This document shows positions 31,876 through 41,891 of a stretch of DNA of 64,000 nt, one piece after another. Numbering within the stretch: the stretch's first letter is position 1; the number at the start of each line of letters is the position of its first letter. The DNA comes from Opitutus sp. GAS368 (GTDB lineage: Bacteria; Verrucomicrobiota; Verrucomicrobiia; Opitutales; Opitutaceae): positions 1-64,000 of the forward strand of contig CAMDRP010000007.1 in the NCBI GenBank assembly GCA_945906965.1, read 5' to 3'. Below the pieces are notes generated by a model. It ran no database searches and was not told where the DNA came from. It was given only the letters and a program-made list of their open reading frames with translations. Both the position numbers and the translations under genes were made by a program.

Positions 31876-33372
31876 GTGTCCGCTTACCTCGAGTTTCGGA
31901 AAATCACCAAACGCTTCCCCGGCGTCCTGGCGCTCGACGATGTTTCCTTCACCGTTGAGCGCGGCACGTGCCATGCGCTCATCGGTGAAAACGGTGCGGG
32001 TAAAAGTACTTTAGGGAAAATTCTCGCCGGCGTTTACACGGCGGATTCCGGCCAAATTATGCTCGAGGGTCGCGCCATCGCGCCCACATCGCCCCTGGCG
32101 GCGCGCGCGCTCGGCGTCGCGATGGTCCACCAAGAACTCGCGTTCTGCCCCAATCTCTCAGTCGCCGAAAATCTCTGCCTCGGTGACTTCCCAGGCCGCG
32201 CCGGTTTCGTCGATCGCACCGCCCTCCGCGCCCGCGCCCGCACGATGCTAGCCACCGTCGGCGCCGACATCGACCCCGACACGCTCATCGGCACGCTTTC
32301 CACGGGCCGCGAACAACTGGTCCAAATCGCCGCCGCCGTCGGCACCGGTGCGCAAATCATCGTCATGGATGAGCCCACGAGCTCATTATCGGCGGCGGAG
32401 ACCGCCGATCTTTTTCGTCTCATCCGCACACTGAAAGCCCGCGGCCTCACCCTCATCTACGTCTCGCATCGAATGGAGGAACTCTTCGCCCTTTGCGATC
32501 ACATCACTGTCCTGCGCGATGGTCGCCACATCGCCACCGAGCCGATCCCGGCCACCCAACCGGCTCGCGTCGTCACCCAAATGATCGGCCGCGAACTGCG
32601 CGTCCACACCCCCTCTCATCTCACCCGCGACCTCGGTCCGGTTCGTCTCAAAGTTAAAAATCTCTCCTCCCCCGGCTCTTTCCAAGATATCAACCTGACC
32701 GTCCGCGCCGGAGAAATTGTCGGCGTCGCCGGTATTGTGGGCGCCGGCCGCAGCGAGTTAGTCCAAGCCATCTTCGGCCTCGATCCCGCGGTTAGCGGGC
32801 ACATTTCGATCGACGACCATCCACTCCCGCTGGGCTCCATCGCGCACGCTCTCGCCGCCGGCCTCGGCCTCGTCCCTGAAGACCGCAAACGCCAAGGGCT
32901 CATCCTCGGCCTCAACTGCCGCGAAAACACCGCGCTCGCCGCCCTGCCGTTGCTCACGCGCCTGGGTTTCGTGCGCCGCAACGCCGAGCGCGCCCTTGCA
33001 TCGAGGTACGCCCAACGCTTGCGCGTCAAAACGCCGTCGCTCGAAGCACTCACCGCCGGACTCAGCGGCGGCAACCAACAGAAAATCGCCCTAGCCAAAT
33101 GGCTCGCGCGCGATTGCGACGTGCTCCTGATCGACGAGCCCACGCGCGGCGTCGACGTCGGCGCCAAAGCCGAGATTTACCAACTACTCGACGAGCTCGC
33201 CTGTGAGGGCAAAGCGTTGCTTGTGGTGTCTTCTGAATTACCAGAACTGATCGGGCTTTGCCGGCGCATTCTTGTGCTTCGCGCTGGCCGGATCGCCGGC
33301 GAAGTCTCGCGCGCCGCCTTCAGTGAAGCGACTTTGATGCAGTTGATGGCAGGCGTGAACGCCGCCGCTTAA
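31876..33372 (+). CDS. Rbs-like sugar ABC transporter ATPase with two ABC domains
   Basis: This 498-residue duplicated ATPase has an N-terminal domain with Walker A GENGAGKST, signature LSTGREQLVQIAAAVG and Walker B IIVMDEPTSSLS. The C-terminal domain has the family's altered Walker A (GIVGAGRSELV), signature LSGGNQQKIALAKWL and Walker B VLLIDEPTRGVDVG. This is the RbsA/XylG/MglA layout. It starts with GTG (SAYLEFRKITKRFPG), 17 bp after the binding protein, and closes the importer operon. No kinase is attached; the PfkB kinase at 5.6 kb is a candidate partner. Confidence 0.93.
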   Translation: MSAYLEFRKITKRFPGVLALDDVSFTVERGTCHALIGENGAGKSTLGKILAGVYTADSGQIMLEGRAIAPTSPLAARALGVAMVHQELAFCPNLSVAENLCLGDFPGRAGFVDRTALRARARTMLATVGADIDPDTLIGTLSTGREQLVQIAAAVGTGAQIIVMDEPTSSLSAAETADLFRLIRTLKARGLTLIYVSHRMEELFALCDHITVLRDGRHIATEPIPATQPARVVTQMIGRELRVHTPSHLTRDLGPVRLKVKNLSSPGSFQDINLTVRAGEIVGVAGIVGAGRSELVQAIFGLDPAVSGHISIDDHPLPLGSIAHALAAGLGLVPEDRKRQGLILGLNCRENTALAALPLLTRLGFVRRNAERALASRYAQRLRVKTPSLEALTAGLSGGNQQKIALAKWLARDCDVLLIDEPTRGVDVGAKAEIYQLLDELACEGKALLVVSSELPELIGLCRRILVLRAGRIAGEVSRAAFSEATLMQLMAGVNAAA

Positions 33373-33488
33373 TCGTCCGTTTTTGCGGAGGCCGGGAACC
33401 TCAGCCTAAGCTCCGAACTGCCAACGTACGCAGCACATCGGCCAATTTATGCGCAGCGGACCGCGCGCCCTCAGCTTATTATGGCCGC

Positions 33489-33953
33489 ATGAAAACCATC
33501 CTTACCCCAATTGATTTTTCCAGCGTGAGCGACGCCGTCATCGACTCGGCCCGCGTCCTAGCCCGAGCTTGCGGCGGTCGCATCGTGATCATGAGCGTAG
33601 CCCAACCGCCCGTCATCACCAGCGACTATGGCCCGATGCTCGAAAACATCGGGGAGATCATGGCTGCGAGCGAAAAAACGATCGCCCGCCAACTCAAACA
33701 CCTCGCCGCCAAAATCGAAATGCCCGACCTGCCGATTCAAACCGTGCAACTCACCGGAGCGCCCGCGCCGCTGATTTTGGAACAGGCCGAAAAAGAAAAT
33801 GCGGATTACATCGTCATGGGTTCGCATGGGCACACCGCGTTCTACGATCTGCTTGTCGGCAGCACGACGCACCAAGTGCTTCGGAAATCCCCCTGCCCCG
33901 TCATGATCGTACCTCCGCCGATTAAAAAAGTTACCCATCGTAAAGCGAAGTAA
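33489..33953 (+). CDS. Universal stress protein, UspA family
   Basis: This 154-residue single-domain Usp has KTILTPIDFSSVSDAVIDSARVLA at the N-terminus and the ATP-binding glycine motif GSHGHTAFYDLLVGSTTHQVLRKSPCPVMIV (G-2x-G-9x-G-S/T type). It is cytoplasmic and typically binds ATP or AMP under stress. It stands alone between the sugar importer and the PVC cytochrome gene. The short N-terminal Met is well placed and the length is typical of the family. Confidence 0.9.
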   Translation: MKTILTPIDFSSVSDAVIDSARVLARACGGRIVIMSVAQPPVITSDYGPMLENIGEIMAASEKTIARQLKHLAAKIEMPDLPIQTVQLTGAPAPLILEQAEKENADYIVMGSHGHTAFYDLLVGSTTHQVLRKSPCPVMIVPPPIKKVTHRKAK

Positions 33954-34103
33954 CTGTTCCGCCCGCTCGACCTCGACTACGGCGCTGTGCCACGCAAAGC
34001 CGCATCGCACCGCACCTTAGCGAGACCGGCGCGTAAGCGGAGTGGTTGGATATATTTGTTTCGCGGGATTGCCAAACACGAGAGGCCTAGCTCTGTATGA
34101 GAT

Positions 34104-36848
34104 ATGCGTCTCCCCGCCGCCCCCACTCCGCGTTTTAACCTCAGCGCCGTACTTCTGGCAGCGCTTGCCCTCACCAGCCTCGACCTCCGCGCGCAGGCGC
34201 CCGCCGCCGCCACGCCGGTGCCCACCGCGCCGTTGCCCGACGTCGTTCCACTGAATCTTTTCAGTGTTCCCGAGGGTTTTGAGGTCACCCTCTGGGCCAA
34301 GACCCCCATGGTGCGCAACCCCACCAACATGGACATCGATGCCCAGGGCCGCATCTGGATCACCGAGGGCCTAAACTACCGTAAACACGAGGGCCGCGAT
34401 CCTCTCGGCGACCGCATCACGGTCCTCACCGACACCAACGGCGACGGCCGCGCCGATGCGACCCACACGTTTGTCCAAGAGCCCGGACTCGTCGCACCGC
34501 TCGGCATGTCCGTCATCGACAACCGCATCTTCGTCTCCAACGCCCCTGACCTCATCGTCTACACCGACGTCGACCGCGACGGAAAATTCAACCCCGCCAT
34601 CGATAAACGCGATGTCCTGCTCACCGGCTTCAACGGCCGCAATCACGACCACTCGCTCCACTCCGTCACGTTCGGCCCCGATGGCCTGCTCTATTTCTCC
34701 CAAGGCAACTGCGGCGCGATGTTCACCGACCGCTCCGGCCAAACTTTCCGCGTCGGCAGCCCCTACGACCCCATCAACAGCGGCGGGGCTGGCGCCGTCT
34801 TCAGTTGGCGCCCACCCGAGATCGCTGGTGCCAAGAGCGACGACGGTCACGTTTACGTTGGCGGCTTCACCGTCCGCATGCAGCCGGACGGGACCAAAGT
34901 CGAAATCATCGGCCAAAACTACCGCAACAGCTACGAGCAGACGATCACCTCCTTTGGCGATGTTTTCCAAAACGACAACGACGATCCACCCGCCTGCCGC
35001 ACCACCTTCCTAATCGAATACGGCAACCTCGGCTTCGCCTCCCGCGACGGCAAACGCACGTGGAACGCCGACAAACGCCCCGGCCAAAACGTCCCCACCG
35101 CCGAGTGGCGCCAAGATGATCCGTTCACCATTCCCTCCGGCGACGTCTACGGCGGCGGCTCGCCCACCGGCATCGTCAGCTACGAAGGCGACGCTTTCGG
35201 CGAAAAATGGCGCGGCGCACTCTTCAGCTGCGAACCTGGTCGCAACACCGTCTTCGGCTACTTCCCCAAAACCCAAGGCGCCGGCTACGCCCTTGACCGT
35301 TTTGATTTCGTCACCACCAACGTCGAAAAAATCTTTGAAGGCGTGGACTTTAAAGGCGGCGCCAAATCCATCACCGGCGAAGTGAAAACGCTGTTCCGCC
35401 CCTCCGATGTCACGGTCGGTCCCGACGGCGCGATCTACGTTGCTGATTGGTTCGATCCCCGCGTCGGCGGCCACCAAGACCTCGACGACAAAACCGTTGG
35501 CGCCATCTACCGCATCGCGCCGAAGGGCTTCAAATCCGTCATCCCGCAGTTCGACCTCAACACCACCGAGGGCCAAATCACTGCGCTGAAAAACCCGTCC
35601 ATCAACGTCCGCGCCTCCGGCTTCATCCGCCTCAAAGCCCAGGGCGCCGCCGCCATCCCCGCGGTCACCGCGCTGCTGGCTGACGCCAATCCGTTCATCC
35701 GCGCCCGCGCCATTTATCTGCTCGCGCAACTCGGCGCCACCGGCGTCGCCGCCGTTGAAAAACAACTCACCTCCGCCGACGCCCAGACGCGCGTCGTCGC
35801 CTACCGCGCCCTCCGCCGCGCTGGCCAACCCTACCTCGCCCACGCCGCCAAACTCGCCACCGATGCCTCCGCTGCCGTGCGCCGCGAAGTCGCCACTTCG
35901 CTCCGCGATGTGCCGTTCACCGCCGCCCGCGAGATCCTCCTCACCCTCGCCCGCGGTTACGACGGCTCCGACCGTTCCTACCTCGCCGCTTGGGGCATCG
36001 GCGCCACCGGCAAGGAAGCCGATCTCTACGCCGCCATGGCCGCCGCGCAGACCGAAAAAGATCCACTCAAATGGACCTCCGCTTACGCCCAACTCGTTTG
36101 GCGCCTGACCCCCGCCGACGCCGCGCCAGCCTTCGCCGCTCGCGCCGCCGCCACCACGTTGACTGACGAAGAACGCCTCGCCGCGACCACCGCCCTCGGC
36201 TACATACCGACCAAGACCGCTGCCTTTGCCGTCGTCGACCTTGCTCAAAAAGCCACCGGTAAAGTCCAGACCGCCGCCCTCTGGTGGACGCTTAATTACA
36301 AAGACTCCCGTTGGGCCGCCCACGGCATCAACGCCGAACTCAAAACCCGTGGCCTCTACGATCCAGCGAAAGTTGTAATCACGGCCAGTGTGATCGAGCC
36401 CCAGCCGCCCACCAAGCTGCCTAGCGTCGCTCAACTCGCCCTCCTCAAAGGCGACGCCACCCGCGGCGCCGGCCTCTCCGCCTCCTGCCTCATGTGCCAT
36501 CGCATCGGCGACCAGGGAGCCGAATACGCGCCTAACCTCACGGGCTTCGCCAGCCGCCAGACCACGGAAGTCGTGATCAATTCCATCGTAAATCCGTCAA
36601 GCGACATCGCCCACGGTTACGAGGGCACCGAGTTCCTCCTCAAAGACGGCACGATCATCCACGGCCTAGCTCTCACCGCCGGCGACCCCGCGGTCGTTCA
36701 AACCATGGGTGGCGCCACGCAGATGATTCCGGCGGAAAAAATTAAATCCCGCAAACGTCTCACCCGCTCCCTCATGATGAGCGCCGAGCAACTCGGCCTC
36801 GGCGCCCAAGAGGTCTCCGACGTTGTCGCTTACCTAAAAACCCAGTAA
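34104..36848 (+). CDS. PVC-type secreted cytochrome: sorbosone-dehydrogenase-like propeller, HEAT region, CxxCH heme site
   Basis: This 914-residue exported protein has a signal peptide (RFNLSAVLLAALALTSLDLRAQA). An N-terminal beta-propeller follows (VPEGFEVTLWAKTPMVRNP, GRIWITEGLNYR, DTNGDGRADATHTF, GRNHDHSLHS). A HEAT-like helical repeat region with NVRASGFIRLKAQG spans roughly 490-680, and a C-terminal c-type heme domain has CLMCH (Cys795, Cys798, His799). This combination is characteristic of Planctomycetes and Verrucomicrobia periplasmic dehydrogenases, probably oxidising sugars or alcohols and passing electrons to heme. Heme ligation needs cytochrome c maturation elsewhere. A terminator follows. 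Confidence 0.9.
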   Translation: MRLPAAPTPRFNLSAVLLAALALTSLDLRAQAPAAATPVPTAPLPDVVPLNLFSVPEGFEVTLWAKTPMVRNPTNMDIDAQGRIWITEGLNYRKHEGRDPLGDRITVLTDTNGDGRADATHTFVQEPGLVAPLGMSVIDNRIFVSNAPDLIVYTDVDRDGKFNPAIDKRDVLLTGFNGRNHDHSLHSVTFGPDGLLYFSQGNCGAMFTDRSGQTFRVGSPYDPINSGGAGAVFSWRPPEIAGAKSDDGHVYVGGFTVRMQPDGTKVEIIGQNYRNSYEQTITSFGDVFQNDNDDPPACRTTFLIEYGNLGFASRDGKRTWNADKRPGQNVPTAEWRQDDPFTIPSGDVYGGGSPTGIVSYEGDAFGEKWRGALFSCEPGRNTVFGYFPKTQGAGYALDRFDFVTTNVEKIFEGVDFKGGAKSITGEVKTLFRPSDVTVGPDGAIYVADWFDPRVGGHQDLDDKTVGAIYRIAPKGFKSVIPQFDLNTTEGQITALKNPSINVRASGFIRLKAQGAAAIPAVTALLADANPFIRARAIYLLAQLGATGVAAVEKQLTSADAQTRVVAYRALRRAGQPYLAHAAKLATDASAAVRREVATSLRDVPFTAAREILLTLARGYDGSDRSYLAAWGIGATGKEADLYAAMAAAQTEKDPLKWTSAYAQLVWRLTPADAAPAFAARAAATTLTDEERLAATTALGYIPTKTAAFAVVDLAQKATGKVQTAALWWTLNYKDSRWAAHGINAELKTRGLYDPAKVVITASVIEPQPPTKLPSVAQLALLKGDATRGAGLSASCLMCHRIGDQGAEYAPNLTGFASRQTTEVVINSIVNPSSDIAHGYEGTEFLLKDGTIIHGLALTAGDPAVVQTMGGATQMIPAEKIKSRKRLTRSLMMSAEQLGLGAQEVSDVVAYLKTQ

Positions 36849-36892
36849 CCCGCATCCCCTCGCGCAATCACCCACGGGCTTACCGTTTCCCT

Positions 36893-36923
36893 TCAGCCCC
36901 GACCACAAGTCGGGGCTTTTTTG
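36893..36923 (+). terminator. Rho-independent terminator after the PVC cytochrome
   Basis: AGCCCCGAC and GTCGGGGCT pair around CACAA and are followed by TTTTTG. Confidence 0.9.
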
Positions 36924-37018
36924 TGCCCGCAGCTCAAAATCGCGCATCTCCGCGTTCGCTTTTTAGATAACGTTGCTTAGTAAAAAAGCCCCGTTCGCCG
37001 CCACAACGCCAACTCGCC

Positions 37019-40000
37019 GTGAGCTCCATTTTCTTCCGCCTTCTCTTCGCCGCGCTCCTCCTGCCGTTGGACGCCGCCCGAGCCACGACCACACCGTCCG
37101 CGCCACCCGAAGGTTTCACCGCCAAAGAACTCGCCCAAGGCCACACCGACGGCTCCCTCCTCGCCTTACCCCGCGTCCTCCATCGCGTCGGCGCCGATGC
37201 CGCCGAGAATCTTGAAGGTCGCCGCCTCATCCGAAAATTTTCTCGTTTCAACGACCTCCGTGTTCTCGCCCCTGCCGCCGGCGAAACTACCACTGAAGCC
37301 ATCACCCGCCTGCGCGCCACCGGCCGCTACGAATTCGTCGAGCCCGATTACCTCCTCCACGTCGACGCCACCCCCAACGACGCCCGCTTCACCACCCAGT
37401 GGTCCCTCGCCAACACCGGCCAAACCAACGGCGTCATCGGTGCCGACATCTCCGCTCTCGCTGCCTGGGACACCCTCACCGACGCCTCTTCCGTCATTGT
37501 AGCCGTCATTGATTCCGGCGCCCGACTCACCCACGCCGATCTCGCCCCCAATCTCTGGCGTAACCCCGCCCCCACCACCATCGGTGACCTCAATGGTATG
37601 CGCGCCACCAGCGCCCGCGGTACGATCACCAGCGGCGATCCCACCGACGACGAGGGCCATGGCTCCCACGTCGCCGGGATCATCGGTGCGGTCGGCAACA
37701 ACGGCAGCGCCGGCGCCGGCCTCACGGGCGTCGCCTGGAAAGTCCAGATCATGGCGCTCAAGTTCATCACCTCCGCTGGCACCGGGGCGACCTCCGATGC
37801 TGTCGCCTGCATCGACTACGCGATCGCTAACGGTGCCTCTATCATCAACGCCTCCTACGGCGAAACCGCCGGCAACTTCTCGCAATCTCAGTACCTCGCC
37901 ATCCGCCGCGCCCGCGACGCCGGTATCATCTTTGTCGCCGCCGCCGGCAACGAAGCCACCAATCTCGACCTCTCGCCTCACTATCCCGCCAGCTACAATC
38001 TCGACAACGTCATCGCCATCGGCGCCTCCGCCCGCCGCGACGAAGCCGCCGCCTATTCCAACTACGGCGCCACGGTCGAACTCTTCGCCCCCGGCTCCGA
38101 AATCCTCTCCCTCGGTTACACCTCCGACTCCGCCTCTGCCACCCTCAGCGGCACCTCCATGGCGGCGCCCCACATCGCTGGCGCCCTCGCCCTCCTCAAA
38201 ACCCGCTTCCCCGCCGATTCCCCCCGCCAACTCATCAACCGGCTCCTCCGCTCCGTCGACCGTCCTGCCACCCTCGCCGGCAAGTCTCAGACCAACGGCC
38301 GCCTCAACCTCGCCCGCGCCCTCACCTCCACCGACAACCGCCCGTTCAACGACGACTTCGCCTCCCGCGCCATCCTCACCTCCGACAACATCACCGCCCG
38401 CGCCGCCAACCCCGGCGCCACCCGCGAGACCGACGAGCCGCTCCCCGCCGGACTCGCCAACGGCTCCGGCTCCCTTTGGTGGCAATGGTCCACCAGCGTC
38501 GGCGGCACCGTCTCCATCAGCACCACGGCCGACACCACCTACGACACCGTCCTCGCCGTCCACACCGGCTCAACCCTCGCCGCGCTCACCCCCGTCGCCG
38601 CCAATGACGACGCCCCTGGCGGCACCAGCACCAACAGCCGCGTCACGTTCACCGCCATCCCCGGCGTAAATTATCAAATCGCCATCGAAGGCAAAAACGG
38701 CGCCACCGGCTTCGCCGTGCTCGACATCGCCACCATCCCCTTAAACGACGCCTTCGCCAACGCCCTCACCCTCTCCGGCCCCACCGCCCTTATCGTCACC
38801 ACCAACAAAGGCGCCGCCCGCGAAGCCGGCGAACCCCGCATCCTCAACAACGCCGGCGGCACTTCCCTTTGGTATCAATGGACCGCGCCCACCACCGGCC
38901 GCTACCAATTCTCCGTCTACAGCAAGGACGTCGACCCCTTTCTAGCCATCTACACCGGCTCCACGCTCTCCAACCTCACCCTCGTCGCCGCCAACGACAG
39001 CGACCGCTCCGACTCCGCCAACACCTCCGCCCTCGTTACCCTCGAAGCCACCGCCGGCGTCACCTACCGCATCGCCCTCGACGCCAAATCCGGCGCCGGT
39101 GCCCTCACTCTCACCCTCAACGACACCCTCTGGCAGGCCGCTGCCACCGACAGCGTCACCCCTTCACCCACCGTCGCCCCCGACGGCACCGTCTACGCCG
39201 GTAGCGCCGATAAAATCCTCTACGCCTTTAACCCCGACGGTTCCCAAAAATGGGCCTACCTCACCAGCGGCACCCTCGACAGCGCTTCCGCCGCCCTCGG
39301 CGCCGACGGCACCCTCTACGTCGGCTCCAACGACAGCATCGTCTACGCCCTCAAACCCGACGGCACCCTCCTCTGGTCCCAATCCCTCGATCCTGCCACC
39401 CGACCCGGCGCCTCCAACTCCATCGCCATTGCCGCTGACGGCACCCTCTACCTCAAAGCCTCCGACGGCTACGTCTACGCTCTCAACCCCACCGACGGCT
39501 CCCGCAAATGGCGTGCCTCCATCAACGCCCCCGATAGCTCCCACTACGGCAGCCCCAGCGTCGCCGCCGACGGCACCATTTATTGCGGCTCCTCCGACAA
39601 CAGCCTCTACGCCCTCAACCCCGACGGCTCCAAAAAATGGACCTTCACTCCCGCCACCGCCGACGGCGGCATCTATTCCCCGCCCGCCATCGACGCCACG
39701 GGTAACCTCTATTTCACCACCCTCACCGGCGCCATCTACTCCGTCAGCGCCACCGGCACCCAGCGCTGGCGCTTCACCTCAGGTGGCAACTGTTCGTCTT
39801 CGCCCGCCCTGAGCGCCGACGGCGCCACGCTCTACTACGGCGGCTACGATAAAAAACTCTACGCCCTCGCCACCGCCACCGGCGCCCTCCGCTGGACCGC
39901 CCCACTCGGGAACGAAGTCCGCGCCAGCTCCCCCGCCATCGACGCCAACGGCGTCATCTACATCGGTTGCTACGATAAAAAACTCTACGCCATCAACCCC

Positions 40001-41245
40001 GATGGCTCCCTCAAACGCACCTGGGCCACCGCCGAATTCATCCGCTCCTCCCCCGCCATCGCCGGCACCACGCTGTACGTCGGCAGCAACGACCACAAAC
40101 TCTACGCCATCAACCTCGGCGTCTCCGCCGCCGGCGGCCCCTGGCCCCAATACCGCGCCAACGCCCGCCGCCTTGGCCGCGCCGTCAACGAATCCCTCGC
40201 CATCACCGCCGAACCCAGCCCCGTCGTCGTCACGGCGGGCACCTCCGCCAGCTTCAGCGTCACCGCCACCGGCACCGGCCCGCTGGGCTATCAATGGTTC
40301 AAAGCCGGCATCGCCCTCCCCGGCGCCACCAACGCCACCCTCGATTTACCCGCCGTGACCAGCGCCCAAGCTGGCAGTTACACCGTCCGCGTCACTGGCC
40401 CCCAAGGTAGCGTTACCAGCGCCGCCGCCCTTCTTACCGTCAACGCCGCCCCCACCGGCCTCACCAACCGCCTCAGCAACGTCTCCGTTCGCACCGCCCT
40501 CGCCGCCGACCAAATCCTCATCGTCGGCCTCACTATGACCGGCGGAAGAAAAGACCTCCTCCTCCGCGCCGCCGGCCCCTCCCTCAGCACCTTCGGCGTC
40601 GCCAACCCAATGCCCGACCCAAGACTCGCCCTCTACAACGGCGCCACCCGCACCGCCACCAACGACAACTGGGCCGGCGACCCCGTCGTCCTCGCCGCCA
40701 ACCTCGCCCAAGGCGCTTTCCCCTTCCTCGGCACCACCAGCCTCGACGCGGCTCTCGTCGCCAACATCGAAGGCGGCCGCACCCTTCAAGTCTCTGGCCC
40801 AAACGCCGGCACGGTCATCGTCGAAGCCTACGACGCCGGCACCGTCACCGGCAACACCACCCGCCTCACCAACCTCTCCGCCCGCAACCAAGTCGGCACC
40901 GGCGCCAATATCCTCATCGCCGGCTTCACCCTCACCGGCTCGGGCACCAAAACCGTCCTCCTGCGCGCCGTCGGCCCGGGCCTCACTCGCTTCGGCGTCA
41001 GCAACACCCTCGCCGATCCCAAACTCGCCCTCTATAATTCTTCCTCCGAAAAAATCGCGGAAAACGACACGTGGTCGTCCGCGCTCACCTCAACCTTCTC
41101 CGCCGTCGGCGCCTTCAGTATTACCGCCGGCAGCAAAGACGCCGCGCTCCTCGTAACGCTCGCCCCCGGCGGCTACACCGTCCAAGTCTCCGGCACCAAC
41201 GCCACCACCGGCCAAGCCATCGTCGAGATCTACGAAGTCCCGTAA
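37019..41245 (+). CDS. Giant secreted subtilisin-like protease with propeller, Ig-like and duplicated C-terminal domains
   Basis: This 1408-residue protein has a signal peptide (SIFFRLLFAALLLPLDAARA) and an S8 propeptide and catalytic domain with Asp165 (AVIDSGA), His214 (DEGHGSHVAG) and Ser380 (SGTSMAAPH). Two beta-sandwich repeats with the NDDFA/NDAFA...LWWQW/LWYQW pattern follow, about 440-710. A PQQ-type propeller of repeated YALNPDGSKKW blades spans about 705-1040, then an Ig-like domain (GTSASFSVTATGTGPLGYQW) and two copies of a verrucomicrobial C-terminal module (SNVSVRTALAADQILIVGL; SARNQVGTGANILIAGF). It starts with GTG. It is probably surface-bound or released for protein degradation. 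Confidence 0.9.
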   Translation: MSSIFFRLLFAALLLPLDAARATTTPSAPPEGFTAKELAQGHTDGSLLALPRVLHRVGADAAENLEGRRLIRKFSRFNDLRVLAPAAGETTTEAITRLRATGRYEFVEPDYLLHVDATPNDARFTTQWSLANTGQTNGVIGADISALAAWDTLTDASSVIVAVIDSGARLTHADLAPNLWRNPAPTTIGDLNGMRATSARGTITSGDPTDDEGHGSHVAGIIGAVGNNGSAGAGLTGVAWKVQIMALKFITSAGTGATSDAVACIDYAIANGASIINASYGETAGNFSQSQYLAIRRARDAGIIFVAAAGNEATNLDLSPHYPASYNLDNVIAIGASARRDEAAAYSNYGATVELFAPGSEILSLGYTSDSASATLSGTSMAAPHIAGALALLKTRFPADSPRQLINRLLRSVDRPATLAGKSQTNGRLNLARALTSTDNRPFNDDFASRAILTSDNITARAANPGATRETDEPLPAGLANGSGSLWWQWSTSVGGTVSISTTADTTYDTVLAVHTGSTLAALTPVAANDDAPGGTSTNSRVTFTAIPGVNYQIAIEGKNGATGFAVLDIATIPLNDAFANALTLSGPTALIVTTNKGAAREAGEPRILNNAGGTSLWYQWTAPTTGRYQFSVYSKDVDPFLAIYTGSTLSNLTLVAANDSDRSDSANTSALVTLEATAGVTYRIALDAKSGAGALTLTLNDTLWQAAATDSVTPSPTVAPDGTVYAGSADKILYAFNPDGSQKWAYLTSGTLDSASAALGADGTLYVGSNDSIVYALKPDGTLLWSQSLDPATRPGASNSIAIAADGTLYLKASDGYVYALNPTDGSRKWRASINAPDSSHYGSPSVAADGTIYCGSSDNSLYALNPDGSKKWTFTPATADGGIYSPPAIDATGNLYFTTLTGAIYSVSATGTQRWRFTSGGNCSSSPALSADGATLYYGGYDKKLYALATATGALRWTAPLGNEVRASSPAIDANGVIYIGCYDKKLYAINPDGSLKRTWATAEFIRSSPAIAGTTLYVGSNDHKLYAINLGVSAAGGPWPQYRANARRLGRAVNESLAITAEPSPVVVTAGTSASFSVTATGTGPLGYQWFKAGIALPGATNATLDLPAVTSAQAGSYTVRVTGPQGSVTSAAALLTVNAAPTGLTNRLSNVSVRTALAADQILIVGLTMTGGRKDLLLRAAGPSLSTFGVANPMPDPRLALYNGATRTATNDNWAGDPVVLAANLAQGAFPFLGTTSLDAALVANIEGGRTLQVSGPNAGTVIVEAYDAGTVTGNTTRLTNLSARNQVGTGANILIAGFTLTGSGTKTVLLRAVGPGLTRFGVSNTLADPKLALYNSSSEKIAENDTWSSALTSTFSAVGAFSITAGSKDAALLVTLAPGGYTVQVSGTNATTGQAIVEIYEVP

Positions 41246-41316
41246 CTTCGACGAATCACCCCGCTCGCACCGCTTTCGGGCTTTACCGGCTTTGCCCGCG
41301 CCGCCTCAATCAGACC

Positions 41317-41868
41317 GTGGCTACGCCCAAAACCATCGGCGCCGATGATATTCACGCCGCCATTCACCAAATCGCCGCGTCCATCGCCGAACGCCATCGC
41401 GCCGGCGATCGCTTGATTCTTCTCGGCATCGCCAACGGTGGCATTCCTCTCGCCCGCCGGCTCACCGCCCGCCTCGCCACGCTCAGTCCGCGGCTCGCCG
41501 CCAAATCTGGCTCCATCGACATCTCGTTTCACCGCGACGACATCGGCCGCAATCCCATCCCAAAAGAATTCACGCCCACCGTTCTGCCCGCCGACGTCAA
41601 CGGCGCCCGGGTGATTCTCGTCGACGACGTCCTCTTCTCCGGCCGCACGGTCAAAGCCGCCCTCGATGAGCTCTTCGATCACGGCCGCCCCGCCAAAGTC
41701 GAACTCGCCGTCCTCGTCGATCGCGGCCACCACCTCATGCCCGTCGCTGCCGATTACGTCGGGCTCCAACTCACCACCACCGCCGCTGAAAAAGTCGTCG
41801 TTCTCCTCGACGAAACCACCCCGACGCGCGACCGCATCACCGTCGGCACCGCCGCTGCGGTGAAGTAA
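41317..41868 (+). CDS. pyrR: Bifunctional pyrimidine regulator / uracil phosphoribosyltransferase PyrR
   Basis: This 183-residue type I phosphoribosyltransferase has LILLGIANGGIPLARRL at the N-terminus, the PRPP-binding VILVDDVLFSGRTVKAALDEL, and the C-terminal PAKVELAVLVDRGHHLMPVAADYVG of PyrR. In firmicutes PyrR binds pyr mRNA to terminate transcription in response to UMP; whether it does so here is unclear, because no attenuator is obvious in the leader. The track ORF starts at 41071 inside the subtilase; the GTG at 41317 (ATPKTIGADD) is preferred. It heads the pyrR-pyrB-pyrC cluster. Confidence 0.88.
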   Translation: MATPKTIGADDIHAAIHQIAASIAERHRAGDRLILLGIANGGIPLARRLTARLATLSPRLAAKSGSIDISFHRDDIGRNPIPKEFTPTVLPADVNGARVILVDDVLFSGRTVKAALDELFDHGRPAKVELAVLVDRGHHLMPVAADYVGLQLTTTAAEKVVVLLDETTPTRDRITVGTAAAVK

Positions 41869-41891
41869 TTTTTTTCTTTAATTTTTCTCCC

